This document shows positions 18,068 to 27,032 of a DNA stretch of 27,032 nt, piece by piece. Position numbers and translations under genes: made by a program. Numbering within the stretch: the first letter of the stretch is position 1; the number at the start of each line of letters is the position of its first letter. This DNA is from Psilocybe azurescens (lineage: Eukaryota; Basidiomycota; Agaricomycetes; Agaricales; Agrocybaceae): assembly GCA_023853785.1 (NCBI GenBank), contig JAJIRX010000201.1, positions 1 to 27,032 on the forward strand, written 5' to 3'. The notes beneath the pieces are model-generated. The model made no database searches and had not been told where the DNA came from. It was given only the letters and a program-made list of their open reading frames with translations.

Positions 18068-19950
18068 ATGCCTCCTTCTTCTCAAGAGCTTCTCCACCAT
18101 CTGCAAAAGGCCTGGGAACTTGCCCACAAAGCCCCGTTCGCCGAGGATCGCCTGACGCATGAAGAGGCCGCCGTCGTTCTTGGTGAAATGCAAGTTCATC
18201 TGGTGAGTTGCACGATTCCCGTTTCACTTGTTTTCTCTTATTCAACAATTTCTATTAGTCCAACCACTTCCTCCAGTACGAGGATAAAGACTTTGAAGAA
18301 TCCGAGTTCGCAATCAGTGTGCGCCGCACACTTTCGCAACATATTTTCTTGTTTGTTCGGGCACGGTCTCGGACTTTTGAGTTGTACCAGCACTTCTTTC
18401 CTCGTGGTCCTTTCTCTACGGTAGGTCTTTTATCACTTTGTTTTGCTATTTATATTTTACAGCCGTGACTACTTCTTGTTTAGGAGAACACGATCTCTTG
18501 GGACGTGCATAGTCTGGCCGGTGCTGCTTTTCTTAGGTCTTCGACGGGGATCGTCCCTCCTAGCCCGACAGACGAGGCGATTGCTCCCTCCTCTGGTCCT
18601 CGGGCCACCAGAACAATGCCCTCTCGCCGCGTCAAAGGGAAAGGTAAAGCTCGCGCCCTTACCCCTCCTCCCGCTTCTCCAGTTGCTGCATCCCCACCTC
18701 TCCGTCCGATGGAGATCCTGGAGATGTTCGCTCAGGCTGAGGACCGTCGCCACCGCGCTCTTCCCTCCACGCCCGTAGCAGGTCCAAGCGGCGTTCGGGC
18801 GACGCTCGACATAACTCCAGCACCCGTCGATCCTCCTGCCAAACGAAAACGTGGAACCGCTAAGTCAACGACTGGCCAACGAGGAGTCCACGCCAAGTCA
18901 TACGATCGCAAGAAATCGACGGCGATCGCTGCACTCGAGGCGAACCCTGGTGAGCCTGTTCTGCGGGCGGCGAGTCCAGACGATCCTCCTATCGCTGCTC
19001 AAGAGCTCGCTGATCTAGGCAATCACAAGTCTGTTGTAGGTCACTTTTTGCTTTATCTGACTGATTATTTCTGACTTTAAGTGTTTTGCCAGCCTCTGAT
19101 GATTTGGCGCCCAGTGTGTTTTTGTCAAACACACCTTCGGCCTGTACATTCCAGCGGCCTTGGCGAAGCGTTGTGGACCTTGCCAGAGGCCAAAACCAAA
19201 ACCCTGCTCTTTCCAGCGCTCCCCCACCTGTCCAGATGCGTCTGTACAACCGGTACGCTCAGATGGGATCGCTTTCGGCCAATGGTAAGTTTTTATCTTT
19301 TGCAGTTTTACCCCGGTATGCTTTTTAACAGATTTCTTTTAGCCCTACGCTTGCTATGTCGGGATTTGCGGGATGCGCGTCGCCTTGAGGTCGAGGCGAT
19401 CGACCTCGCCGCCCGACTCCAGTCTCGCACGCTTGATTTAGAGTTCCGCCTCTCCGAGACCCTTCAGGCGATCGTCCACAACTTCCCCACCGCCGACAAC
19501 ATTTTAGCCCCTTGTTTGATGGTGACGAAGCGCTTCGACGAGCGGCCATCGGCTTCTCTCTTTTGATCTGGAGGACCCTTTTGAAGTGGGCGATTCCCCT
19601 CTCCTAAATTTGCACGAACTCCTTCGAGCCCTTCCCCTCGCCATCTCGAGCGATTCCCGCAGCTTTATCAGCTGCTTCAAGAATCTGGCTATCTGGATGA
19701 CGACGGGAACTTCGTCCCTCCTGTCCCTCGACCCTCTGATGATCATCCCATGCTCGATTTGGAGGCCGAGGAAGTTCCCAGTGGCAAAGAGTCCAGTGAG
19801 GACTCCACCGAGTCTGTCTCATCTGACAGTGGAGGAGAGAGTTCTTCCGAGGACGGGGATCGCCCGAGAAGGCTCCCCCCTGCCGTGAACGGAGGAGTCC
19901 TCTGACTCCGTTTCTGAAGGATCTGCCGAAGAGTCTGAGGACGATCGCCC
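18068..19950 (+). pseudogene. Antisense gene 1: multi-exon gene of unknown function inside the gypsy element
   Basis: The start MPPSSQELLHHLQKAWELAH fits because two consensus introns then join in phase: 18203-18258 (GTGAGT...TTAG) and 18421-18483 (GTAGGT...TTAG). Exon 2 gives NHFLQYEDKDFEESEFAISV and FVRARSRTFELYQHFF. Exon 3 (from 18484) is Pro/Ala-rich with basic patches (SRRVKGKGKARAL, PPAKRKRGTAKSTTGQ), likely nuclear signals. Another intron starts near 19036; its acceptor is unclear. Downstream come QMRLYNRYAQM, an intron near 19285, and a helical segment (LRDARRLEVEAIDLAARLQS). A frame change leads to LLQESGYLDDDGNFVPPVPR and an acidic Ser/Glu tail. Near 19165-19215 the third frame shows KRCGPCQRPKPKPC, perhaps an original Cys motif lost to two frameshifts. 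I know no named domain. It runs opposite to pol. Confidence 0.5.
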
Positions 19951-20547
19951 CCTCCAAGAAGGCCCGGCTCGCTCACTGACTGTTTTTCACCCTTGCTTTC
20001 TTGGGACTTTATATGTTTTTATATGGCAGTACTTTTCTTTTGTGCACTTTTTGCATACTACTTAGGATATTTTTCAGGGTTTCTTCCTATAGTAGTTTTA
20101 TTTGTATCGCATAATTCTCTTGTAATGAAACCCTTTTTCTTGGTCGGGTGAATGTTTCTTTAAGAAATTAGTTACATTGATCTCTCTTAATTGACCATGC
20201 TATCCTTTTCCTTGCCGAAGTCTTCAGTCCTACTGCTTATTTTACTTTTACTAATTGCTAAGTTTCGCTTTTAAAAACTTGTTAGAGAATCACTAGATTT
20301 TTAAAATCGCGAAATTTCTTCTAAGTCCTCTACCCACGTGGTGATCGCTTCGTAGTGATCGCTACACATGGTGATCGCACCCCCAACTAAAGATCACAAC
20401 TCCCTAGTTGTGTAGAGATCGCCAAGCATTCGCGACTGAATTATGTGTAATACAGCGGCCGACCACGTGTGGATCCCATAAGTTATACCTGACCCGGGCG
20501 ATCCTTTTATAAAGGAGAATCGACATAGTTAGTCTTGTCCCGTAGCC
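19951..20547 (+). promoter_or_regulatory. Spacer and promoter of antisense gene 2
   Basis: The first 350 bp are T-rich with no frame and probably hold the 3' end of gene 1. From 20339 the motif GTGATCGC occurs three times (20341, 20355, 20371), followed by CCCCCAACTAAA (20380-20391). A TATA box (TTTTATAAA, 20505-20513) stands 40 nt before the ATG at 20548, which has a strong start context (AGCCATGG). Confidence 0.55.
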
Positions 20548-22291
20548 ATGGATCCACCTATTGTTCCACCCATTGCGCGCCTAGCCGAAGAGAGGCTCGC
20601 TTCTGATTTCATTCCTCACACAACACCGTACTATCAGCGTGCACTCAGCGAGTATTATCACTTGGATGAGGGTATTATCCAGAGGTATCGCCAGCACCCT
20701 TACTCTTCTGCCCTCGACCGACGCCCCAAGCCTTCGCGAAGCTTCTCGATGAGTATTGCATTTATAAACATGAATGCCAGAATCGGGTGTTGAAGCGCAA
20801 GTGGACCCCGTCCTAGGGTTCGTACCACCTCTGCAATCCTTAATCCTAGCCACTGTACAGCTGGTACGTTACTCTATAACTTTTGTCCTGATGATAACAC
20901 TTTCTGATCCCCATCTTAGCTCCAGTTCGACATTGCTGACATCAACTATGAAAACGAAGTAGGCATGATTTTTGTTGACCTTGCCAAGTCCTGGATTCAA
21001 CTAGGCCCCGTGGGTCTACCACCCGGACGTCTTCACGACCATATCTATGTTCTGATCGCCGACCGGAGGTCCCCAGTTTCCGTGCCATTGGTCCCGTCAT
21101 TAGTCGGCCTATTCGACAGGTAAAACTTTTTATTCACAAAATGCTTAGGAACCCATACTGAGCGTTAGAGAGTCTAGATTCTTTATACCTCGTGGATCCA
21201 AAGCAATCAACAATTTCAGAATAACCAATTACTTCCTCCCCACTTGCGCCTATCAATATTGGCTGCCCGGCGTCAGGAATATGTTCACCTTTTCGCCAGT
21301 TTCCAATTGGGCGTTCGCTTGGAGCCGCATGGGATATGGAAGTCCAACCGCAAGGCGATCGCTCGAAGGGGATCTCCCTCAGCGATCCACAATTCTCACA
21401 CTCGTCTTGGCCGGATTGACTAAACACATAAGTAGCTTTAGATAGCCTATCTGTCTTGTATAGACCAATGTCTAATCCTTTGCCTAATCTCTACGTGCCT
21501 GTTCAAATTCCCCCAGCCAGGTCTTCTATGAGGACCTTGATTTTCGTTATGCTGTCGCCGACGAATATGAAGACCTAGCCCCGAGATCAAGGCGCTATTT
21601 TACCAGGTTCCCGAAATTATGAACCCTACTAGCGATCCCGTTGCTTATCACAATTTGTTGTACGACCTCAACGCTGCTCACCAGAAATTCAAGCGGGCGT
21701 TCTACCAGAAACAGAAAGAACAACCTAGTTCCGGTCGTCCCCCTTTGGCAGAGCTCATCCAACTGACTCATCTCTTGGTGCGTAGAAACAGTTATCAGAA
21801 GTTAATGTTGGCTAGACTCATGATCTCTTAGTTGGCAATTCCTCGTGGTGACATTCACTTTGGGCAATACTCCGGTCAAGCATTTCCAGACTGCCGGCGT
21901 ATCACTGGTTCCGCGTGTGCGCGGCACCATTGCTTGGGGAGCTCAGTTCCATCAGTTTTCACTCTCATGTCGGACCCGACAGTGCCAAGGTTTCCCAACA
22001 ATGATCCTTACCCGTCCCGTGTAAGCGCTAATCACTTTTACTAGATGGGTTTAGCAACTGATGGAGCCTTTTTCAGCTGATCCGGGCTTTTACGACGGTA
22101 CCGAATACTACAGCGCTCTGAGAACCATTTTTCCTATCCGCCACTTCCTATTGACTTTGGAGTGCCGTCGTTTGGAGTATTCAGCCATCTTTAAGCGTTA
22201 TAGTGCTCCTCTTCGTCCCCGTTCTGTTGCTTTCCATCCTGGAAATATAGAGGAAATTCGGACCATTTCCGCCCGTAGTTTCGCAATTTAG
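20548..22291 (+). pseudogene. Antisense gene 2: multi-exon gene of unknown function inside the gypsy element
   Basis: The start MDPPIVPPIARLAEERLASD is supported by the TATA box and start context. It continues YYQRALSEYYHLDEGIIQRY; a frameshift near 20735 leads to FAKLLDEYCIYKHECQNR. An intron at 20874-20919 precedes LQFDIADINYENEVGMIFVD and VGLPPGRLHDHIYVLIADRR. A further intron fits at 21120-21219, after which two frames look protein-like and I cannot choose. Later pieces are QVFYEDLDFRYAVADEYEDL; after a 1-bp deletion, EIKALFYQVPEIMNPTSDP; an intron from 21781 to 21834; then AIPRGDIHFGQYSGQAF, RVRGTIAWGAQFHQ (other frame), LMSDPTVPRFPNNDPYP and ADPGFYDGTEYYSALRTIFP, ending at TAG 22289-22291. 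I do not recognise a domain. It may have ended at 22291 or been continuous with the next gene. Confidence 0.45.
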
Positions 22292-22448
22292 CTGCATCAG
22301 TTTTCTAATCACTTCGTATTAGGCTTGTTTTTACATACGAACTGATTTGCAAATGTCTACCACGCGCTTGCCCAGTGTCTTCTCACTTCTGCAGATCTTG
22401 TCAAGCGATCGCTCGCCCATTGATCTTTCTATGAGAGGGTTCTTCCAG

Positions 22449-22454
22449 TATAAG
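22449..22454 (+). promoter_or_regulatory. TATA-like box of antisense gene 3
   Basis: TATAAG in the context CAGTATAAGAGG lies 46 nt before the ATG at 22495, close to the 40-nt spacing seen for antisense gene 2. GCGATCGC is 37 nt upstream, at 22405-22412. Confidence 0.4.
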
Positions 22455-22494
22455 AGGGATCGCCCTATTGTCAAGCGATCTCCCTCACTTCATC

Positions 22495-23770
22495 ATGCCT
22501 GTTCTCACTTCAGAAGTAACTGCTATATCTCTTGTGCCATCTGTTGCGGATGCTACGAACTTTACGTTCGAGCCCTTCACCATGCTCCTAAGGACTGGAC
22601 TCCTACTGCTGAAACCGCCGCTGTCAATTATCCGTTGTTGAATGAAGCGGCACGGTTCCTTGTGCGTTTTAACATCCTTAAACCTGTACTAGTATTCGAT
22701 TGTTTTTGCTTTCTACTAGGTGGGCTGGAAGGACCATGCTGCTATCATTAATCAACTTGGGGATCCTTGTGAGATCGTTTTCGGTTTGCGAAAAGGGCTT
22801 CAGAGCTGCCACTCGTTCGATTCCAAACTGTATCGCTATACTTCAGAGTATCACATTATTGGGGCGATCTGCAAAGGAATTCATGCTGATCGCGAGGCCC
22901 AACTCAACGCTGCATCTCCTACCAAGGCCGCAGAGGACGAAACCCCGGTTGTGAGTGTTACAGCGATCGCTTTCTCTCTCTATAGCCCAACTCGCCCTTC
23001 AGATTCAAAGGATTGGCAATCGTCTTCACCAGACTCGCCCTACTGATGAATCTGGAGAGGTGGAGTTCGTCTCTTCCACTTGTAGCAACCCTGAGCTTAC
23101 TTTCTATCCTCAGGAGGAATTTTCCGACGTAAGCCGCTTATCCGTGCTATCGAGCGATCCCCTAACATTCTCTGCATCAGTCCGCCCCTATGATGGGTTG
23201 GCGATGATGTGAGATCATTAGTTCCACTACTAAGAAGTCTCGTAGTAAGCGATCGGCCGCTGATACCAGCAAGGTATGTCCTCCTTTTCATTAGGTCCCT
23301 TGACATGAATGATAATAAAGCTAGGGCTCTTACAAGTCTAGTGATAAGCGCCCGAGGTGATTATACTGGACTACGATCAAGTCCCTGGAGTTGATACTAA
23401 AGGACATCCTTTTCTCAAGGCGTCCCGCTATGCAGCCACTGGTTCCAAACGTGCTAGAACTGACAAGTTTGACTTTTTGTCTACCGAAGGTACGCATCTA
23501 GCGATCGCCCTTTTCTTGTTTTGGCGATCCTCCGCTAAACTCTTGGTTAGCAGATCCGTCCACTAAGGTCATCCCGGAGGCGCTCTCTCAATTCTTTGAC
23601 GCAGCCAGCACTTCCCCTTTTATTGCAAGTGAGGATGCCGAGTTAACCGCCACCAAATCCTCTTTTTACAAGCACGTATCCGGGACTGCGAGTCTAATAT
23701 GTTTTTCAAGGCGTTGAGCGTAGAGTGGCTATGAAACAGCTCTCGAGATTACTTCAGCTCTGTCTAAATA
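22495..23770 (+). pseudogene. Antisense gene 3: multi-exon gene of unknown function inside the gypsy element
   Basis: The start MPVLTSEVTAISLVPSVADA is chosen from the TATA-like box. A frameshift near 22580 leads to HHAPKDWTPTAETAAVNYPL. A phase-0 intron (22662-22719) joins VGWKDHAAIINQLGDPCEIV and SEYHIIGAICKGIHADREAQ. A short intron (about 22951-22985) precedes LALQIQRIGNRLHQTRPTD. A basic stretch (TTKKSRSKRSAADTSK) looks like a nuclear signal. Then DYDQVPGVDTKGHPFLKASR and KRARTDKFDFLSTE follow. The phase-1 intron at 23490-23553 is certain by phase and joins DPSTKVIPEALSQFFDAAS. The end decays near 23770 (FKALERRVAMKQLSRLL-like reading over two frames). It is tail-to-tail with pol, which ends at 23957. 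No named domain recognised. Confidence 0.45.
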
Positions 23771-23956
23771 ATTGTCTGTCCTCCTGAAGTCCCTTCTAGT
23801 TTTTCCCCTTTTGGTAGAGTACCTTCCAATAGCAAACTTCTTAGTCTATTATTGGTTTGGTGTTTCCCTCTTATTACCCAGTCCCGAGTTTTTTAATGAA
23901 GGCGTCTTTCGCCCGTCCTGGCGATCGCTTGTTCGGGCGATCGTCATTACCGATTT

Positions 23957-24330
23957 TTAAGATTTTTTACTCGTCTTCATCTGAGTGTAAAGGAGCATGC
24001 TCAAAGGCCATGTCTTTGAAAGGCAAGGACTGGTCATCGGGCCGTCTATTATTTTTCTTAGACCTTGCTTAGATATATCAATGAGGTCCGTAACAGAGCC
24101 GGGGATCGCTATCTTCTCCCTAGCAAAGTAAGGTACTACCCTAAAGGCTGCTACCTTGCTCTGCATAACCGCTCCGTTCATTTCTGCCACTACATACGAG
24201 CCTCCCTAGTCCGCCTTATCACTATCATAGGTCCTAGGTATCTTGGCTTTAACTTCTTATTTAAGGAAGATTCAACTCCTGAATTGCGTACTAGTACTAG
24301 ATCTCCAGGCACAAAATTATAGTCTTTAAT
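23957..24330 (-). pseudogene. Gypsy integrase C-terminal domain (GPY/F-like)
   Basis: On the minus strand the sequence reads NFVPGDLVLVRNSGVESSLN and [15 protein letters not shown], the GPY/F-type module at the C-terminus of Ty3/gypsy integrases. A 1-bp deletion near 24215 breaks it before [20 protein letters not shown]. The frame then continues [20 protein letters not shown] and stops at 23957, the end of pol. The domain helps bind DNA and position integration. No chromodomain is visible after it. Confidence 0.75.
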
Positions 24331-24427
24331 TACTGCCTGATTATCTCGTTCATATCGCAATAGGGCTTCATATTTTGCTTATCTATCACGAGGTCCGCTT
24401 CGAGGGCTACGTGTAACTGGTGTTTAG

Positions 24428-25315
24428 CTAGTGCTTGAGGGCGGAAGCGATTAAGGCTTCATCGGTCATTACCCCAGTAGGAGGTTTGACTAGCCATGTC
24501 GCTTCCTTGACGTCTAATGGGAGAACAGGGTTCGCCCCAGTGACCATAAAATATGGCGAACACCCCAGCCTCCTTCGTATAGTCACACGATCTGCCCACA
24601 TAATATATGAGAAGAACCAGAACCACTTGTGTACATTAGCGGCTCCTAGCATTTTATATATTACCTGGCGAACGTCCCAGTGTGGTCGTTCCACCGCACC
24701 ATTGGCTCGTGAATTATACGGAGAGATCTTAATGCTGACGATGCCATACTTCTCAGTCAACCAGTTGGCAGCTGCTACAAACGGTGGTCCATTATCTGTT
24801 ACAAATTCCGCTATACAAGCCCATCTGCAGATGATATCTTCCCAAATCCATTGTCCTATAGCCCTACCCGTTTCCGGCGTAAAGGTCGTCCCTCCATCCA
24901 AGATGTAGAGCGTCTCTTCCATGCACTATATGATGACAATTATTTGATGCAGTGCTCATTACCATACAGTCTGCATGTAAGGTCTGAAATATTGAAGGAG
25001 TATGTGTGATAACCGGTTTAATTCTTATCAGTGTCTTTTGTGCGTTTCCTGACATAAGTGACAAGTTTTCACAAACCAATTAATATCCTTCTCCATTTCT
25101 GGCCACCAGAATCGCTGTACCAGTAGCTGAGTTGTTGCATAGACTCCTCTATGGCCGACGTGGTCATGGGCTGCAGTAAGCATATACAGTCGTTTGTCTT
25201 TAGACACCACTAATCTATGGGTAGCGCCCGAGTTCGCTTTAGATATAAAGCGCCCTTCAAACATAATGAATCGCCTAACCCATTGTAGAAATTGCATATG
25301 TTGCTTTTTATCCAA
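24428..25315 (-). pseudogene. Gypsy integrase: zinc-binding H2C2 and DDE core
   Basis: The N-terminal zinc-binding part (25315-25028) shows AAHDHVGHRGVYATTQLL, then FWWPEMEKDINWF and TCHLCQ, an H-x4-H...C-x2-C fold. The core continues in another frame with FQTLHADCM (first catalytic Asp) and NNCHHIVHGRDALHLGW, then shifts near 24890 to ETGRAIGQWIWEDIICRW, EFVTDNGPPF (second Asp) and YNSRANGAVERPHWDVRQVI (catalytic Glu, 35 residues after the second Asp). The catalytic triad is therefore still readable although the frame is broken. The region ends LIASALKH at 24428 and leads on to the GPY/F part. Family call firm. Confidence 0.85.
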
Positions 25316-25676
25316 ACCCTTCGGTTGGAAGCTGTGATCCTTGTGCCACTGGATCGCCCATTCTAATTGGCGATCCTGCTGTTTTCCTTTGGCGATGGCT
25401 GCTCTTCTGGATAAGGCATTGCCAGAATTGCTGTCTCATCAGGTAATGTTAGAGTAGATACTAATTGCTGAACATATGTCCCTTAGTTCAGGACTAGTTC
25501 CTCCCCCTTAGATTGCAGGTATAGCTCAAGCTGCTTTTGTTCTATTAGTCTCATTTACGTCCGGCTTCCGCCCAACTCTATTAAGAAGTTATCAGCAACT
25601 CTAGCTATCCTGTCAAACTCTGGTTCTTGCTCTATCTCTTGCTTAATGTCTAATATCTTTAGCAGACCTCTTTCCT
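25316..25676 (-). other. Pol linker between RNase H and integrase, badly decayed
   Basis: The stretch should encode the RNase H-integrase linker. Only the right-reading end is recognisable on the minus strand (SRRAAIAKGKQQDRQLEWAI, then HKDHSFQPKGL) before integrase starts at 25315. The remainder has stops in all frames. Confidence 0.45.
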
Positions 25677-26766
25677 TCAGAGGCTTTTGGCTTTTGGTGG
25701 GCGCTGGTGATGCGCTCGATAGGCGATCCCCCTACGATCTCCCAGCTCTTCCAGTACAAATCCGGTCCTCTTATCAATTTCTGATACGAAGTCTTCTACC
25801 GGTAAAGGAGGTGGATCGCTAGAGTTGTCTAATTCTATCACAGGTGGTCCCCAGGGTTCTTCTTCCGTATTCTCACTAGGCGGTTCCGGATTATCAAGCG
25901 GCTGGCGAGGTCGCCTTGATAAACCATCTGGTCCGAAGGTTTTTCCAGCAACATGTCTGATAGTGAAATGGAAGAGACCTATCTCTTCTATCCATCTATT
26001 TATAGTAGCATTAGGCATAACATCAGGATTCATTAGCATACCCCGATATATTTTGCATCCGTTTCTACCACAAGATTTCTGACACCTATCAGCCAGTGGC
26101 GATTGGCTTCTAAGGCTCTTTTAAACCGTAGAGTTCCCTCTTAGGTTGAGAGTATCTGGCTTCATGCTCGTGTAGTGTGATAGACCCAAACTTAAAGTAA
26201 TGTTTCTTAGGGTTCTTATTATCCTCTTGGTAGATATAGTAGCCTACAGCTATGTAGGAAGTATCAACTGCTAATACAATGCGATCCTCGCTTTCGTAGT
26301 CCAAGGGTCTTAAGCATTGCGCATTTATTACTCCGTCTTTAACTCGCTGCATGCTAGCAATCTGTTCTGGACCCCACTGGAACGGTGTGTTCAGATGGGT
26401 TAACTTTTGTAATGGTCGAGCCCTCTCTGCAAAACCAGGGATATACGATCTTAGTACCCCAGCAGTTCCTAAGAAGGCGCGAACCTCTGACACATTTTTA
26501 CAGTCTCCCCAGTCCATGATCACTTTAACCCGTTCTTCCGTGGGCTTTCGCCCATCGAAACCACACAAGTGTCCCACTACTACTATTTCTTCAGCACATA
26601 ACAACGACTTAGTACCCGAGAAGGTCGCTCCTGCGTACTTAATTCGCTGAATTATTCGATTTACATTTTGCAGATGCTCCCACACGAAACGGCGAATACC
26701 TAGATTTTCGGCGATCGTCTCATAAGTTCCATCCTTATCCTGATATCGAGACCGGTCCTCGCACAC
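25677..26766 (-). pseudogene. Gypsy reverse transcriptase C-terminal part and RNase H
   Basis: From 26766 the frame reads SRYQDKDGTYETIAENLGIR, RFVWEHLQNVNRIIQRIKYA, FSGTKSLLCAEEIVVVGHLC and AFLGTAGVLRSYIPGFAERA, the RT thumb and connection typical of Ty3/gypsy elements. RNase H follows: RIVLAVDTSYIAVGYYIYQ (first Asp) and EARYSQPKRELYGLKE (Glu). Frameshifts near 26110 and 26045 interrupt it around ANRHWLIGVRNLVVETDAKY (Asp in ETDAKY). It then continues NRWIEEIGLFHFTIRHVAGK and FGPDGLSRRP, with a Pro/Glu-rich linker to 25677. RNase H removes the RNA template during cDNA synthesis. All key acidic residues seem present but the frame is broken. Confidence 0.85.
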
Positions 26767-27032
26767 CTACATCGTCAATGTAAGGAATGGTATACTCAGG
26801 CATCTCTTCTCTAAGGATATAAGTTACATCATCATGAAAGATGGGTACAGAGTTGGTCCATCCCATAGGCAATGTAGTTAGGCGCATAGCTCCAAAGGGT
26901 GTCTGGAAGGTAGTCATGTCTCGGGAGCTCTCTTCTAAGGCTCGCTCATCATATCCTACATACAAGTCAAACATTCCCCACATGCTCTCCCTGCAAAATG
27001 TCCTGCTAAATCCTCTGTCGCTGGAGGAACCC
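26735..27032 (-). pseudogene. Gypsy reverse transcriptase palm (partial at window edge)
   Basis: The edge sequence reads PPATEDLAGHFAGRA, then after a frameshift near 26983 WGMFDLYVGYDERALEESSR, with the first catalytic Asp in FDLYVGYD. TFQTPFGAMRLTTLPMGWTN follows, and PYIDDVGVRGP holds the YIDD catalytic pair (about 26774-26779). A further shift at about 26755-26766 separates it from the thumb region. The fingers, protease and gag lie beyond the window. The enzyme copies element RNA into DNA in the cytoplasmic particle. Identification is firm; the copy is dead. Confidence 0.88.

Larger units (their letters stand above)
15721..27032 (-). mobile_element. Very large Ty3/gypsy LTR retrotransposon with antisense cargo genes (partial)
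   Basis: On the minus strand, reading from the right edge: RT, RNase H, integrase, then 6.3 kb carrying three oppositely oriented multi-exon genes, then a polypurine tract and a 1.9-kb 3' LTR. The 5' LTR, gag and protease lie outside the window, so a target-site duplication cannot be checked. The visible part is 11.3 kb and the whole element is probably well above that. All pol domains carry single-base frameshifts, so it is inactive. That the antisense genes belong to the element is supported by position and by the shared GCGATCGC signature, and is otherwise inference. Confidence 0.7.

Noticed and set aside
15721..23956. Bacterial (cyanobacterial) origin because of the HIP1-identical octamer GCGATCGC
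   Set aside because: The region has spliceosomal introns, a gypsy LTR and pol, and no bacterial gene structure. Identity to HIP1 is best seen as coincidence.
24435..24908. Plus-strand 157-codon ORF in pol
   Set aside because: It lies opposite the integrase core with its TDNG and catalytic Glu motifs on the minus strand, and has no recognisable features.

Overview
This window looks like a decayed, repeat-rich region of a mushroom-forming basidiomycete (Agaricomycetes) genome. The evidence is a KDZ-type transposase with a CxC2 cysteine cluster, Ty1/copia, Ty3/gypsy and LINE-like remnants, and many short (about 46-64 bp) introns that can be placed by splice sites and reading phase. I see no intact host gene, rRNA or CRISPR array. 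Nearly every coding region carries several small indels, so almost all are annotated as pseudogenes. All calls are by eye from the sequence.

Layout. (1) 1-1356: the RNase H end of a copia element on +, its 254-bp 3' LTR, and a related 398-bp LTR-like sequence. (2) About 1490-9795: a KDZ DNA transposon relic with a transposase (-), a divergent partner gene B (+) of unknown function, and a convergent gene C (-) with a perfectly spaced Zn(2)Cys(6)-type cysteine array. A fourth decayed gene D (-) lies at about 11995-12450. Short GGCC-centred motifs (TCGGGGCCGAT and variants) are scattered through this whole zone, including introns, and end near 13.5 kb. (3) 10001-11991: two arrays of alternating TGGAnTCCA palindromes on either side of a microsatellite-rich block and a degenerate tRNA-like sequence. 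(4) 13650-15720: a copia integrase fragment cut off by poly(T), then a LINE ORF1-like pseudogene on +.

(5) 15721-27032 and beyond: a very large Ty3/gypsy element on the minus strand. Its 3' LTR (15721-17613, 1.9 kb, TGTAA...TTACA) is inserted in the LINE ORF1, with a polypurine tract at 17614-17629. The end of pol (integrase, RNase H, RT) fills 23957-27032. Between pol and the 3' LTR are 6.3 kb holding three multi-exon genes in the opposite orientation (+): 18068-19950, 20548-22291 and 22495-23770, two of them with a TATA box 40-46 nt before the ATG. I do not recognise their function. The LTR and these genes share a dense scatter of the palindrome GCGATCGC (12 exact copies in 8.2 kb, about 0.13 expected), which I did not find elsewhere in the window.

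The best candidates for something undescribed are the antisense gene cassette inside the gypsy element with its GCGATCGC signature, and the GGCC-motif arrays tied to the KDZ multi-gene element.
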